The translations under genes and the position numbers were made by a program. A stretch of DNA of 64,000 nt, taken from Pseudomonas sp. stari2. Lineage in GTDB: Bacteria; Pseudomonadota; Gammaproteobacteria; Pseudomonadales; Pseudomonadaceae. Location of the stretch: assembly GCF_040760005.1 (NCBI RefSeq), contig NZ_CP099760.1, forward strand, positions 3,281,501 to 3,345,500. The letters are read 5' to 3'. The notes beneath the pieces were generated by a model, which saw nothing but the letters and a program-made list of their open reading frames with translations, was not told the origin of the DNA and ran no database searches. This document shows positions 31,127 to 40,192 of the stretch, one piece after another (the first letter of the stretch is position 1; each line of letters begins with the position of its first letter).

Positions 31127-32944
31127 TCACTGCGGCGGTTGCCACGGCTCGCCCGTGAGATAGGCCCGCAACAGTGCCCGCTGACAGGGCGACATTGACC
31201 TCACCACGGGCATGAACAGCGTGGTGCCTTTGTAGGCATCCGAGGTCCGCGCGAGGATCGGGTTCTTCGCGCCCATGATCGCGTCCGGCTGGTTCAGCGG
31301 GATGTAGCGAGACATGGCCGGGAAGGCCAGATAGTGAAAACGCAGGACGTTCGGGTACATCTGTTCCCACGTGATGGTGGTGCCTCTGGGGATGCCGAAG
31401 TCGGTCTGGGCGTATTTGCGGAAGTTGGTGAAATACGTGCCGCTGTCCTGACCGTTGACGGTGTAGGTCAGGGCGACGAACCCGGCGAGTGGCGCCGCTG
31501 CGGGTTTTACGTTGACGGAGAACGTGACGGACAACTGACCGGGGCTCAGCGTCAGGGCAGGAGGGAAATAAAGGAAGTCGCAGTAGCGCTGTTGCGTGTA
31601 ATACGGCCCCGAGGGCGCGGCGGTTAGATCGATTTCGGTTGTGCTGGGCACCGCAGCCCCCAGATACCGGACCTGCAGCGTAATCGACAGGCCCTGCGGG
31701 TAGTCCTCGGTATAGACGCTGCGTTGATCGGCATAGATCCGATAGACAGACTCTGTCGCCTGCAACTTAGTCCCGGCGACCGAGCCGGGGGCACTGATGG
31801 CCAGCGCCGAGGATCTGACCGCCGACTGTTGGGCTGTATTGAGTGGCAAATCGACAATGCCGCCATACACGTAGTAGTCGAGCAGGGGACTGCTGGTCGG
31901 ATCGAGTGTACCCAGGCTGGTGTTGCCGGCTGCCACGGTGACAGTGCCGTAATTGCCGTTAGGTCCGATAGGGCTGGTGATGTCATCCCGGACGGCCCTG
32001 AACGTCTGCTTCGGAATGATATTGACCATGTCGACGCTCAGCATTGCGGGGTTGCTCAGGTCTGCATAGCCGGTGCCGCCCGTGCCCTGATTGACGATCT
32101 GACGGCCCGCCTGACAGTCCAGCGGCTCATTGGCGAACGCCGGCGCCAATGTACCGATGACCCGGCCAATGCTCGGGTTCGGGGTGTCTCTGCCGGCGGC
32201 ATAATCGGCTTGCAGCTGGGACGTGGTCATCGTCGGGCACATTTCGAACATCACGAAGCGCAGGACGATACCGGTGGCGCCCGGTGCCTGGATGATCGAT
32301 CGCAAACCGCTGCTGTTCTGGTTCCAGCTGACAATACTGCTCAGCGGGAAGGTCAGCTGGAAGGTGCCACTGATACGGCAAGAACCAGGTGCATCCAGCT
32401 CCTTCGGCGTCGGTTGCAGCACCCGCTTGCCGAGATCCTGGCTGCTGCAAACCGTATTGGCGTGAATCAGCAATTGGATGTTGCTACTGCTACCGATTTG
32501 CAGGCCACCGACAAATATCTGGGTGGTGGTGGTCGAGGTGGGGTCGAGGTCGACCATCATCGGGCCTGATACCGGCGCTTGCCCGGTGACCGGGTCCACG
32601 GAGCCCAGCAGATAGACCGGCTGGCCCACCATATCCCCGGTGGTACTGACGCTGCCCGGGCTGCCTTGAGAACTGATCAGCGCATTCTGCATGTCGACGA
32701 CATGTTGCCCGTAATGATTCCAGCCACCGGCGGTGTAGTAGTCGCCCGTAGGCGCATTGATCATGCTGTTCAACTGATCGTCGGTATAAGACTGAGACCC
32801 CGATGCCAGGGTCGAAGTGGTCAGGTCAAAGATCGGCCAGTTGTCATCGCCGTCATAAGGAATGGTGGGTGAATTGTTCGGCAGGCTGACATCCGTGCGG
32901 ATACCACCCCAGAAATTCAGTCGCGGGCCGTTGAGGATGCTCAT
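31127..32944 (-). CDS. VioB/RebD N-terminal-domain-like protein (605 aa), lacking the ferritin-like domain
   Basis: It opens with MSILNGPRLNFWGGIRTDVS, resembling the VioB start (as remembered, MSILDFPRIHFRG). Further matches from memory are YYVYGGIVDLPL (356-367) against VioB YWTNHGIVDLPL, YRIYADQRSVYTEDYP (401-416) against LYLEAPDRRHGRFFPE, and the IVLRFVMFEMCP block (226-237). A C-terminal FHYLAFPAMSRYIPLN segment (536-551) resembles the VioB YELVYPFMSDKVFSLAD hinge. The protein ends soon after, so the ferritin-like domain of VioB/RebD/StaD is missing. No signal peptide. It sits three bases after a secreted haem-protein gene. Function unknown; a role with tryptophan-derived imines is a hypothesis. 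Confidence 0.6.
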   Translation of the reverse strand: MSILNGPRLNFWGGIRTDVSLPNNSPTIPYDGDDNWPIFDLTTSTLASGSQSYTDDQLNSMINAPTGDYYTAGGWNHYGQHVVDMQNALISSQGSPGSVSTTGDMVGQPVYLLGSVDPVTGQAPVSGPMMVDLDPTSTTTTQIFVGGLQIGSSSNIQLLIHANTVCSSQDLGKRVLQPTPKELDAPGSCRISGTFQLTFPLSSIVSWNQNSSGLRSIIQAPGATGIVLRFVMFEMCPTMTTSQLQADYAAGRDTPNPSIGRVIGTLAPAFANEPLDCQAGRQIVNQGTGGTGYADLSNPAMLSVDMVNIIPKQTFRAVRDDITSPIGPNGNYGTVTVAAGNTSLGTLDPTSSPLLDYYVYGGIVDLPLNTAQQSAVRSSALAISAPGSVAGTKLQATESVYRIYADQRSVYTEDYPQGLSITLQVRYLGAAVPSTTEIDLTAAPSGPYYTQQRYCDFLYFPPALTLSPGQLSVTFSVNVKPAAAPLAGFVALTYTVNGQDSGTYFTNFRKYAQTDFGIPRGTTITWEQMYPNVLRFHYLAFPAMSRYIPLNQPDAIMGAKNPILARTSDAYKGTTLFMPVVRSMSPCQRALLRAYLTGEPWQPPQ

Positions 32945-32947
32945 GAT

Positions 32948-34240
32948 TTATTTCCCGTCCTTGATGGTTTTGCCGAGCGGCGAATTGGCGAATTTGAACA
33001 GGTAGGAGTAATCGGACTTGTAGGGACTCTTGACCGGCGTCGCCATGGAATGGCAGTTCATGCAACTACTGTTGGGCTGGATGTAGCTTTCCATCGTCAC
33101 GTTGGCCGAGAGTGCCGGTGTCGGCTGGCCCAGCGGGTTGCCGGGGTTGTCCGGCATCAGCGGGCGTTGGGTGGTGATGAGCTGGTAGTACTTCAACACG
33201 CTGTTTTGCAGCCCCGGGTCGGCCTGGTAACTGGCGTTGATCTGGTTGGTGATATCGGCAATCGGCGTGACCCGGTTCAGCGGGTTCGGGGTCTGGAACG
33301 TGGTGCCGGGTTTGGGCACGCAGACCTGGTGCGGGCCCTGAGTCTGCCAGTCGCACGGCGATTGGTTGAGGGATGCGGAGGGCGCGGCGGCGTTGAAGTA
33401 GGAATAGGCCGTGCCCGCGACCGGCTGATCGACCCATTGGCCGTTCACCAGTGCCTTGGGTGGAACGTTGTCGACCTGCTCGAACGTCGACCAGATCCAC
33501 TGCGGATAACCGTTGGCCTTGGTGATGATGTGCAAGCCCACCAGCCCCAGAAATGCCTCGGTGACACCGTTCTTCTGGCCCTGTTCATTGAAGGTCGCCA
33601 CCTGGGCGAGCATGGTCAGGTAACGGCTGGCGTTGTCATGGACGGTGAGTATGCGCCAGCTCGACTTGATCTCGATGACGCCCCACGGAAACGTGATGTT
33701 GTTGGCTTTGGAGACGACGTCGGCGTTATAGAAGTTATTGCCCACGATGTAGTTGTATGAAGTCTCGTTGGCCGAAATATCGTAATAGGTCGGGTTTTTC
33801 GCCTGATCGATCAGCCAGCCGCCGACCGCCTGATCGACGGCGTTGACCTGAGCGCTGTTTTTCAAAGAGGCGATGTTGATGATGTTGAAGCTTTTTGCGA
33901 TCTGCGGGGAATTCCACGGCCCCGGATTGGCGGCGTTCGGCAGAAAGATTTCCCCCACGGTCTTGTAGGTCTGCCAGACGGTGTAGCCGGCCGCACCGGG
34001 CTGCTTGGTGCAGTCGGGATTGCCGCGCTGCCCGCTCTTTGCCGGCCAGCTCAGGGCGATGAACATCTGCCAGCTGTATTGATCGAACTGATCCTGACCG
34101 GCCGTGGCGGCCGGTGCGGTGCTCGGCGGCTGGCAGTTCAACTGGCTGGTCTGCATCGATGGCATGGCTTGTTCCCTGGCCAGCACCGGCAGGCTGGCCA
34201 GACCCAGCAACATCACGGAAAAACAGAGTGTGGTTTTCAT
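32948..34240 (-). CDS. Secreted mono-haem c-type protein (430 aa)
   Basis: A 430-residue exported protein (signal peptide about 1-21, SLPVLA). A single haem-c motif CMNCH is at 393-397, in a C-terminal QPNSSCMNCHSMA segment followed by lysine- and serine-rich residues. The body has QYSWQMFIALSWPA (53-66) and GLVGLHIITKANGYPQWIWSTFEQV (232-256), both shared in pattern with the 380-residue protein at 37626-38768. The two are therefore paralogues of a large mono-haem family. Start ATG 34238-34240 has AGGA six bases upstream. It likely passes electrons or oxidises a substrate in the periplasm. Confidence 0.75.
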   Translation of the reverse strand: MKTTLCFSVMLLGLASLPVLAREQAMPSMQTSQLNCQPPSTAPAATAGQDQFDQYSWQMFIALSWPAKSGQRGNPDCTKQPGAAGYTVWQTYKTVGEIFLPNAANPGPWNSPQIAKSFNIINIASLKNSAQVNAVDQAVGGWLIDQAKNPTYYDISANETSYNYIVGNNFYNADVVSKANNITFPWGVIEIKSSWRILTVHDNASRYLTMLAQVATFNEQGQKNGVTEAFLGLVGLHIITKANGYPQWIWSTFEQVDNVPPKALVNGQWVDQPVAGTAYSYFNAAAPSASLNQSPCDWQTQGPHQVCVPKPGTTFQTPNPLNRVTPIADITNQINASYQADPGLQNSVLKYYQLITTQRPLMPDNPGNPLGQPTPALSANVTMESYIQPNSSCMNCHSMATPVKSPYKSDYSYLFKFANSPLGKTIKDGK

Positions 34241-34259
34241 GGCGATCCTTCGTCGTTGA

Positions 34260-35180
34260 TCACGGTTTACGCTGCATGAGCTTGTTCCACTGCGCCTTCT
34301 GACCGTTGCTCTGCGATTCCGGTGGCTCGAACAACTGGCAGGGTGGCGGATTCGACGGGCACATGGCGGCGACCTGCGCCCAGGTCTTGGCCGGGTCCGG
34401 TTTGGCGATGTGAAAGTCGGTGTAGTTCTGGCTAACGATCGGCGCGTTGGCGACGCTGGTATCGCCCGAAAAGAAGAACGATTGCGGCGGCCGGTAGGGC
34501 GGTTGCCCCGACATTTTTTTGTAGAAGGCATAACCGAACAGAATCGGACCTTGTGGCGAATCGAGATCCAGGGCGTAAGCCTGCACGCTGCCGTTGAGGT
34601 TTTTGCTGCGCTCGGCGCTGTAGGGCAGGTGTTCGATGAAATCCTGCCGTGGCGGATGATTCATCGGGGAAAACATGCAGCAGGCCGGCATGTCTTTCGG
34701 GCGATCCTGCGGATAGGTGAGGAAGTACGCCTTGTTGCCCAGAGATACGAACGAGCAGGTGTAGTTGTTGTTCTTGATCGGGAAGATCGGCAGACAGTAT
34801 TTCTCGTAGTGCTCCATCATCGCGCCGAAGCCGTCGCCGTCCGGTGGAATGTACGTCGTGTCGTAGTAGCTGGTTCCGCGAGAGACGGTGTAGTCCGCAG
34901 GCTTCAGGGTCGTTGGCGGGTTGCTGTAGGGCGGCGGGTTGTTTTCGTAGTTGTGCATCACCCGGTACATGGTCCAGTTACTGATCCAGAACGCCGGAAA
35001 GAACGGGTCGGAAGGCTCACCCGGATTGCGTTTGGCGATGCAGTTGCCGTTCTGTTCATTACACCCCAGCGTGTTGTGTACGCCATTGGTGAAGTAGACG
35101 GCGCCGCTGTCCTGGGCGAATGCAGACGGGCAAAACAACAGGATCAACAGCAACAGACGGTTCAAGAGGCTGACGTTCAT
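34260..35180 (-). CDS. Secreted cysteine-containing protein of unknown function (306 aa)
   Basis: A 306-residue protein with a clear signal peptide (LLLLILLFCPSAFA, cleaved about residue 22). The mature part contains LGCNEQNGNC, a CLPIFPIKNNNYTCSF pair and PACCMFSPMNHPP, so several disulphides are likely. Aromatic and proline residues are abundant. I recognise no family. It lies between the two haem-protein/VioB-like pairs of the operon, 19 bases before the 430-residue gene, so a periplasmic role in the same process is probable. Confidence 0.7.
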   Translation of the reverse strand: MNVSLLNRLLLLILLFCPSAFAQDSGAVYFTNGVHNTLGCNEQNGNCIAKRNPGEPSDPFFPAFWISNWTMYRVMHNYENNPPPYSNPPTTLKPADYTVSRGTSYYDTTYIPPDGDGFGAMMEHYEKYCLPIFPIKNNNYTCSFVSLGNKAYFLTYPQDRPKDMPACCMFSPMNHPPRQDFIEHLPYSAERSKNLNGSVQAYALDLDSPQGPILFGYAFYKKMSGQPPYRPPQSFFFSGDTSVANAPIVSQNYTDFHIAKPDPAKTWAQVAAMCPSNPPPCQLFEPPESQSNGQKAQWNKLMQRKP

Positions 35181-35245
35181 GGGTCACTCCCTGGCAAGGC
35201 GCACTGCGGGCGCGAGGCCCGCAGTGGCTCATCTTTCCTGATGGA

Positions 35246-37615
35246 TCAGAGGTCGTCGTAATCGCTCATCTTGAGTTGCATGGGCGGGAAGTTGCGCTTG
35301 ACCAGTTTCTGCGCCCACAACTCCAGCACGGCGCGACGGCTTTGCGACAGGTCACGGGTGATAGGCATCGCGAGGGTGCTTTCTTCCTGGTACTCCTTGC
35401 TGATCAGCCGGATCAACTGATCGACAGCGCCTTCCACCCGCGTGCGGGAGTTGAGCGGCATGAACTTGTTCATGATCGGGTACAGGTAGTAGAAGGTCTT
35501 CAGGACCCGTGGGTAGATGAAGTCATCCCAGATCGCTTCGGGCGCATCCTTGTTCTTGTAGATGTCGTTCCAGTAGTTGACGAAGTCCTGTTGCAGCTGC
35601 ATGTCCAGTGGCAGGACGCGTAGCGGGGCGAGGAAGTCGACTTGGGCGTCCGTGAGCGCGAAGCTGAAAGGGATGTCCGGGTCGCTGGTGCCTTCCTTGA
35701 CGATGAAGCGCAGCGTAGGGAAACCCGGGGCCACAGCCTTGAAACTCACCTGGGCGATGCCGTCGGCATTGGTGGTGGTGGCGACGTAGGAGTAATCCAC
35801 CGTCTGATCGTTATCCAGCGTTCCGCTGACGTAGACGCCGGCGTCGAATTCCAGGCAAGGGGTTAGCGGGACCGTGATCGGTTTACTTGAGCCGTTCATG
35901 AATGACTGATAACTGACCTCAACGCCCACCGGTTTGTCTTTGGTTTCCAGATTGACCAGTCGACGACCGCTGCCGGTGGCCAGGTAGTTCGCTACAGGCG
36001 CCGTGCCCTTGAACTGTGGCAGGTTGGCGGTGTTTTTGTTGCGGTCTGCGTTGTCGTAGAACAGCGTGAAGTCGGGGTTATTCAGGAACGTCAGGTAGTA
36101 GTCGCTGGTGGTCACGTTGTAAGGGTTGCCGTATTCCACAACCCAGAGTGTGGTGTTGGCGGCCGGTTGACCATTTTTCTGCACCATGATGTTCAGCGTC
36201 TTGCGGTCGTTCACGTCGACGAAGGTGCCGCTTTCTACTACCTCGGCGGTCCAGACTTGCTGAGTGGCGGCTTTCACTGGGCCTGATGAAGTCTGTTGTT
36301 GCAGTTCCAGCGGGCCGGATTGCAAGGTGGTCGCTTGCGTGGCGCTGAGGGGTATATCCAGCAGGCCCGAGCGTTTGTCGAAGGCCGACTGTCGATACTG
36401 CTCGAAACCGATGTCGACCACCGGCACGAAATTCCCGTTCTGCGATACACCCAGCTTAAAGTCGCCGGCCTGGAACTTCTCGGCAGTCAGGATATCGGCG
36501 TTCTTGTTCAGCGGATAGAACGGAAACGTGTTGGCCAGATCCAGCGACACCGTGTTGTTGGTGATCTGCGCCGAGGTCACACCCAGATTGGTGCTTGTCG
36601 GCTGAGACATGCCGGGGCGAGTGACCATGATCTTCTGGTCGGTGACCAGACGCGGGCCGGCGGGCGCCGTGGGGTATTCGTGATCGAACCACAGACCCAG
36701 GGTCGCTACAGTACGGTTGTAAGCGGGGTTGAAGAAAATATCGGAAACGTTGTCCAGCCCCTTCTGATACATCGCCGTCAAACGGGCCTGCGCCGATTTG
36801 ACATTGTCGCGGGTGTCGACGTACGGGAAGTCGTTGAACACACCGTTCCTGTCGTAACAGGTGAGGTACGTGGCGAACCTGAACATCAGACCCTGAGCGT
36901 TTTGCGCCTCCATCTGTTGCTGAAGATTGCTCAGCAGGACGGAATCGCCAATGACCCATTCCAGATTGTCCCGGGGAAAGCAGGTCTGCCAGGTGGTGGT
37001 GACATACGCGAGACCACCGAAGTCGCCGGCCCAATTGAACGTCAGGAAGCGGTCGAGCATCCGGTATTGACGGTTCAGGGTCAGGCCACAGGTGGCATCA
37101 CCCAGCTGCAACTTGTCGAAGTACAGCGCCGTGAAGGTGTTCTGCCACGGGCTGATATCGACGAAGCGCGCGGCCGTCGGGCTCTGACTGCCAAAAGGAT
37201 TGCCGAGCAACTGGAAGTCCCTGCCGACCAGTGCATCCTGAGCAATGTAGGTGTTGGCCTGCAACTCGCCGCCAATAATGGTCGAGCGGGTGCTCTGGTA
37301 ACTCACCGTCCCGCAGGCGTTGTCGCCAAACAGGTCCCATTCGGCGGGTATGAACGGGAAGGTGTTCGGGCCTCCGTTGGTCGGAACCTGCTGCACATAG
37401 GGCGGCAGGTCATTCTGCTGCACGGGTGAAATGATCCAGGGCATCAGGGTGGTGGGAGCGTTCTCCTGGGTAATGTCGTAGTAGCGGGTGAACGGCCAGT
37501 TGATATCCATCTTCACCGCGTCATACAGCGGCAGCACGTCGTTGTTGTTGGCCGTCGGCGGGTTCCAGAACATATGGCCGTTGAGGTAGATCCGGGGGAA
37601 GTTCAATACGCTCAT
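35246..37615 (-). CDS. VioB/RebD N-terminal-domain-like protein (789 aa), lacking the ferritin-like domain
   Basis: It opens MSVLNFPRIYLNGHMFWNPP then TANNND, very like the VioB opening (as remembered, FPRIHFRGWARVNAPTANRD). AFDKRSGLLDIPLS (411-424) fits the VioB NHGIVDLPL region. FYYLYPIMNKFMPLN (708-722) followed by AMPITRDLSQSRRAVLELW (749-767) mirrors VioB YELVYPFMSDKVFSLAD and MPSTRELSAPKARLFLKYL. In VioB the ferritin-like catalytic domain comes next; here the protein ends 22 residues later. An Ig-like insert of about 150 residues (roughly 470-660) explains the extra length over its 605-residue paralogue. No signal peptide. It follows a secreted haem-protein gene by 10 bases. Confidence 0.65.
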   Translation of the reverse strand: MSVLNFPRIYLNGHMFWNPPTANNNDVLPLYDAVKMDINWPFTRYYDITQENAPTTLMPWIISPVQQNDLPPYVQQVPTNGGPNTFPFIPAEWDLFGDNACGTVSYQSTRSTIIGGELQANTYIAQDALVGRDFQLLGNPFGSQSPTAARFVDISPWQNTFTALYFDKLQLGDATCGLTLNRQYRMLDRFLTFNWAGDFGGLAYVTTTWQTCFPRDNLEWVIGDSVLLSNLQQQMEAQNAQGLMFRFATYLTCYDRNGVFNDFPYVDTRDNVKSAQARLTAMYQKGLDNVSDIFFNPAYNRTVATLGLWFDHEYPTAPAGPRLVTDQKIMVTRPGMSQPTSTNLGVTSAQITNNTVSLDLANTFPFYPLNKNADILTAEKFQAGDFKLGVSQNGNFVPVVDIGFEQYRQSAFDKRSGLLDIPLSATQATTLQSGPLELQQQTSSGPVKAATQQVWTAEVVESGTFVDVNDRKTLNIMVQKNGQPAANTTLWVVEYGNPYNVTTSDYYLTFLNNPDFTLFYDNADRNKNTANLPQFKGTAPVANYLATGSGRRLVNLETKDKPVGVEVSYQSFMNGSSKPITVPLTPCLEFDAGVYVSGTLDNDQTVDYSYVATTTNADGIAQVSFKAVAPGFPTLRFIVKEGTSDPDIPFSFALTDAQVDFLAPLRVLPLDMQLQQDFVNYWNDIYKNKDAPEAIWDDFIYPRVLKTFYYLYPIMNKFMPLNSRTRVEGAVDQLIRLISKEYQEESTLAMPITRDLSQSRRAVLELWAQKLVKRNFPPMQLKMSDYDDL

Positions 37616-37625
37616 GTCGTGCTCC

Positions 37626-38768
37626 TTAGCGTTGCCACTGGGCGCGCTTCAGCGACCAGACAAAGTCCAGTTTTTTGTAGCCTTCGAAGTCGGAGGCCGG
37701 CAGCGGAGTGGTCGGGTAGACGATGCCGCCATCCTGTTTCATGGCGAAGTTGTAGTAGCCCTTGTCGTTCGAGTAGGCCGCAGTGCCGTGGCAGGCCAGA
37801 CAGGACGAAGTGTTCTGGAACGCCGACTCCAGCTGCGAGTTGGCCAGCACCTGGGTGACGGGCTGGTACTCGACCCCGATCAGTTCGTACTTCGACAGTG
37901 TAGGGTTGCTCGTCTGGAAGCTGGCATTCACCGGTTTGGCGGCCGGGGTCGGCCCGGTGGTGTTGGTCATCGGCGTCGGTGTGGGGGCGTTGGTCACCGT
38001 GTATTTGCTGTTGTTGACGTTTTCGAAGGTAGTCCAGACCCAGTTGGCGTCCAGCTTGTTGACCACATGCAGTCCGCTCAACGCCGCATAGCCGACCTGG
38101 TAGGTGCCGTCATCCTGCTCGTAATAAGCCTGGCCAATGTAGTAACCGTCGTTGGCCAGGGTTTGCCGGTAGGTCGTGTCCGAACCGATCCACAGCCACG
38201 CGGCCTTCAACTCCCACGCAGTGGCCGGGAAGTTCAGGTTATCCGGCAGCGCGGCCTGACCGTTCATGTTGTAGACCTGACGCGCCACGATGTAGTCGAA
38301 GGTGTCCTGTCCCATCAATAGTTGAAAGCGCACCGGGTTGCCTCGCTGAGAAGCAGGCACGGCGCCGCCCATGTGCAGCGCCAGACCATCGACCTGTTGC
38401 GTGGAATTGATATTGTGGAAGGTCCGGTTCAGGTCCATCCCCAACGTTCGGGCCTGTGTCAGCACCTCGGCTGGAGGCGGCACGGGACTGGCGTAGGCGC
38501 CGGGAGCAGCGCCATCCGGCAGGTAGACCTGGTCCGAAGGCTTCATGGTTTCCCACACCCGGTTACTGGCCTGGGTGGGGCTGAACTGGTTCAGACAGAC
38601 GAACCAGTTCCAGGCCATGGTTTCGGGACTCTGCTCGAACGCCGCCCGGGTCTTGGCAATGTCGGTTCCAAACTTCAGGAATTGATTGCAATCGAAACTG
38701 TTGGTGTCCTGTGCCTGAGCCAAACCGGCCAGTGCACTGAGAACGGTTAAAGAAATGGCTCGCCGCAT
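37626..38768 (-). CDS. Secreted mono-haem c-type protein (380 aa)
   Basis: A 380-residue exported protein (signal peptide 1-20, LAGLAQA). The haem motif CLACH is at 323-327 in a QNTSSCLACHGTA context. It shares WNWFVCLNQFSP (53-64), ALSGLHVVNKLDANWVWTTFENV (229-251) and the SSC..CH tail with the 430-residue protein at 32948-34240. A threonine/proline-rich spacer (about 260-275) separates the core from the haem segment. Its ATG at 38766-38768 lies inside the last 22 bases of the AlkP-family gene, so coupling is tight. It pairs with the 789-residue VioB-like gene that follows. Confidence 0.75.
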   Translation of the reverse strand: MRRAISLTVLSALAGLAQAQDTNSFDCNQFLKFGTDIAKTRAAFEQSPETMAWNWFVCLNQFSPTQASNRVWETMKPSDQVYLPDGAAPGAYASPVPPPAEVLTQARTLGMDLNRTFHNINSTQQVDGLALHMGGAVPASQRGNPVRFQLLMGQDTFDYIVARQVYNMNGQAALPDNLNFPATAWELKAAWLWIGSDTTYRQTLANDGYYIGQAYYEQDDGTYQVGYAALSGLHVVNKLDANWVWTTFENVNNSKYTVTNAPTPTPMTNTTGPTPAAKPVNASFQTSNPTLSKYELIGVEYQPVTQVLANSQLESAFQNTSSCLACHGTAAYSNDKGYYNFAMKQDGGIVYPTTPLPASDFEGYKKLDFVWSLKRAQWQR

Positions 38769-40192
38769 GGAAGCTCCTTGGCATTGGCCGAGTGGTGGTA
38801 GAGGTGCCCCAGGAAATGCTGAAGGAGCAGTTGTTTCACTGCCGTGGCCGCCAGGGTTTGTGGCAGCGGCAGATCGCAATTGGTGATGAGCAGCGGGCCG
38901 CTTTCCTCGCGCTCGGGCAGGCGACCGTGACTGCCACGGACCAGTCCGGTGTCCAGTGGAATCAGGTCCATGTAGTAGCGAAAGCCGAGCTTTTTCTGCA
39001 GCAGGCGCCGCGCGACTCGCAGTTTCGGGAAGCGAATGGCCGGGTCGATGAACAGTTCCAGCGGGTCGTAGCCCGGCTTTCGGTGGATGTCCACGGTGCG
39101 GGCAAAGTCGGGCGCCTTGTGGTCGTCGAACCAGTAGTAGTAATCGAACCAGTAACCCGCGGCGGCCACGGCCACTAGTTCGCCGCTGCGCGGGTGATCC
39201 AGCGCAAAGGTCCGTTGTTCGGCCTTGTCCAGCACCTGCTCGATGCCGGGTTGGCGCTGCAACAGGGCTTTGACGCGGGGAATGTCCCGGGCGTTTTTCA
39301 CGTAGACATGCGCGATCTGATGATCTGCCACGGCAAATGCCGCACTCGCGCCGGGGTCGAGCAGTTCCCAAGTCAGTGATTGGCGTACTTCCAGCAAACC
39401 TTCCGAGCGCAGCACGCGGTTGATGGACACCGATTGATTGACCGCTTCGATGCCGTATTCGGACAACAGCATCACCGCTGCGCCTTGCGCCTCGGCGAAG
39501 GCCAGCAGCCGCCCGACTTCCTGGTCGATGGCCTGCACCTCATCGGCAATCGACGGATGATCGGGCCCCACCCGCTGCAGGCTGTAGTCGAGGTGCGGCA
39601 GGTAGATCAATTGCAGGTCGGGCCGGTCGAGCTGGAATTCGGCAATGGCGCAATCGACGATCCAGCGGCTCGACGCAATACCCGCCGCCGGCCCCCAAAA
39701 GCCCGGAAAGGGAAACTCGCCGATCTGCCGTTCGATGGTTTCGTGCAACGAAGCCGGTGACGAATACAGGCCGAACAACTTGCGGCCATCAGCCGGGTAG
39801 TGAGGACGCGGGGTGATGGCGGCATCCACGTCGGCGTACATGTTGTACCACCAGAACAACTGGCTGCAGCGAAACCCGGGGATCTCGCGCTTGAGCGTTT
39901 CCCAGACCTTTTCACCCTGGATCAACGCATTGGGCTGCAACCAGAAGCGCACTTCGGCCTGATCGCGAAAGTACCAGCCGTTGCCGACGATGCCGTGTTC
40001 CGACGGCGGCCGTCCGGTGAGAATCGAGGCCTGCACCGACGACGTGACCGCCGGGAACACCGGTTGCAGGCAGGCCATTTTGGCGGTTTTGAGCAGGGCA
40101 TTGATGTTCGGGGTCGCGTCACCCAGCAACGATGGCGTCAGCCCGACCACGTTGATCAGCAGCAGCGGTTGGCGTGGTTGTTCAGAGGGCAT
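38747..40192 (-). CDS. eboF: Alkaline phosphatase superfamily nucleotide pyrophosphatase/phosphodiesterase (EboF-like)
   Basis: A 481-residue enzyme of the NPP/alkaline-phosphatase fold. The nucleophile region is PAVTSSVQASILTGRPPSEHG (about 47-67, quoted here in part), with metal-site residues in YLPHLDYSLQRVGPDH and in LLSEYGIEAV, where most relatives have S-D-H-G. No signal peptide, so it acts in the cytoplasm. It is the last gene of the Ebo module, overlapping eboE by 11 bases. It may hydrolyse a nucleotide- or phosphate-linked intermediate. Confidence 0.8.
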   Translation of the reverse strand: MPSEQPRQPLLLINVVGLTPSLLGDATPNINALLKTAKMACLQPVFPAVTSSVQASILTGRPPSEHGIVGNGWYFRDQAEVRFWLQPNALIQGEKVWETLKREIPGFRCSQLFWWYNMYADVDAAITPRPHYPADGRKLFGLYSSPASLHETIERQIGEFPFPGFWGPAAGIASSRWIVDCAIAEFQLDRPDLQLIYLPHLDYSLQRVGPDHPSIADEVQAIDQEVGRLLAFAEAQGAAVMLLSEYGIEAVNQSVSINRVLRSEGLLEVRQSLTWELLDPGASAAFAVADHQIAHVYVKNARDIPRVKALLQRQPGIEQVLDKAEQRTFALDHPRSGELVAVAAAGYWFDYYYWFDDHKAPDFARTVDIHRKPGYDPLELFIDPAIRFPKLRVARRLLQKKLGFRYYMDLIPLDTGLVRGSHGRLPEREESGPLLITNCDLPLPQTLAATAVKQLLLQHFLGHLYHHSANAKELPCGEPFL

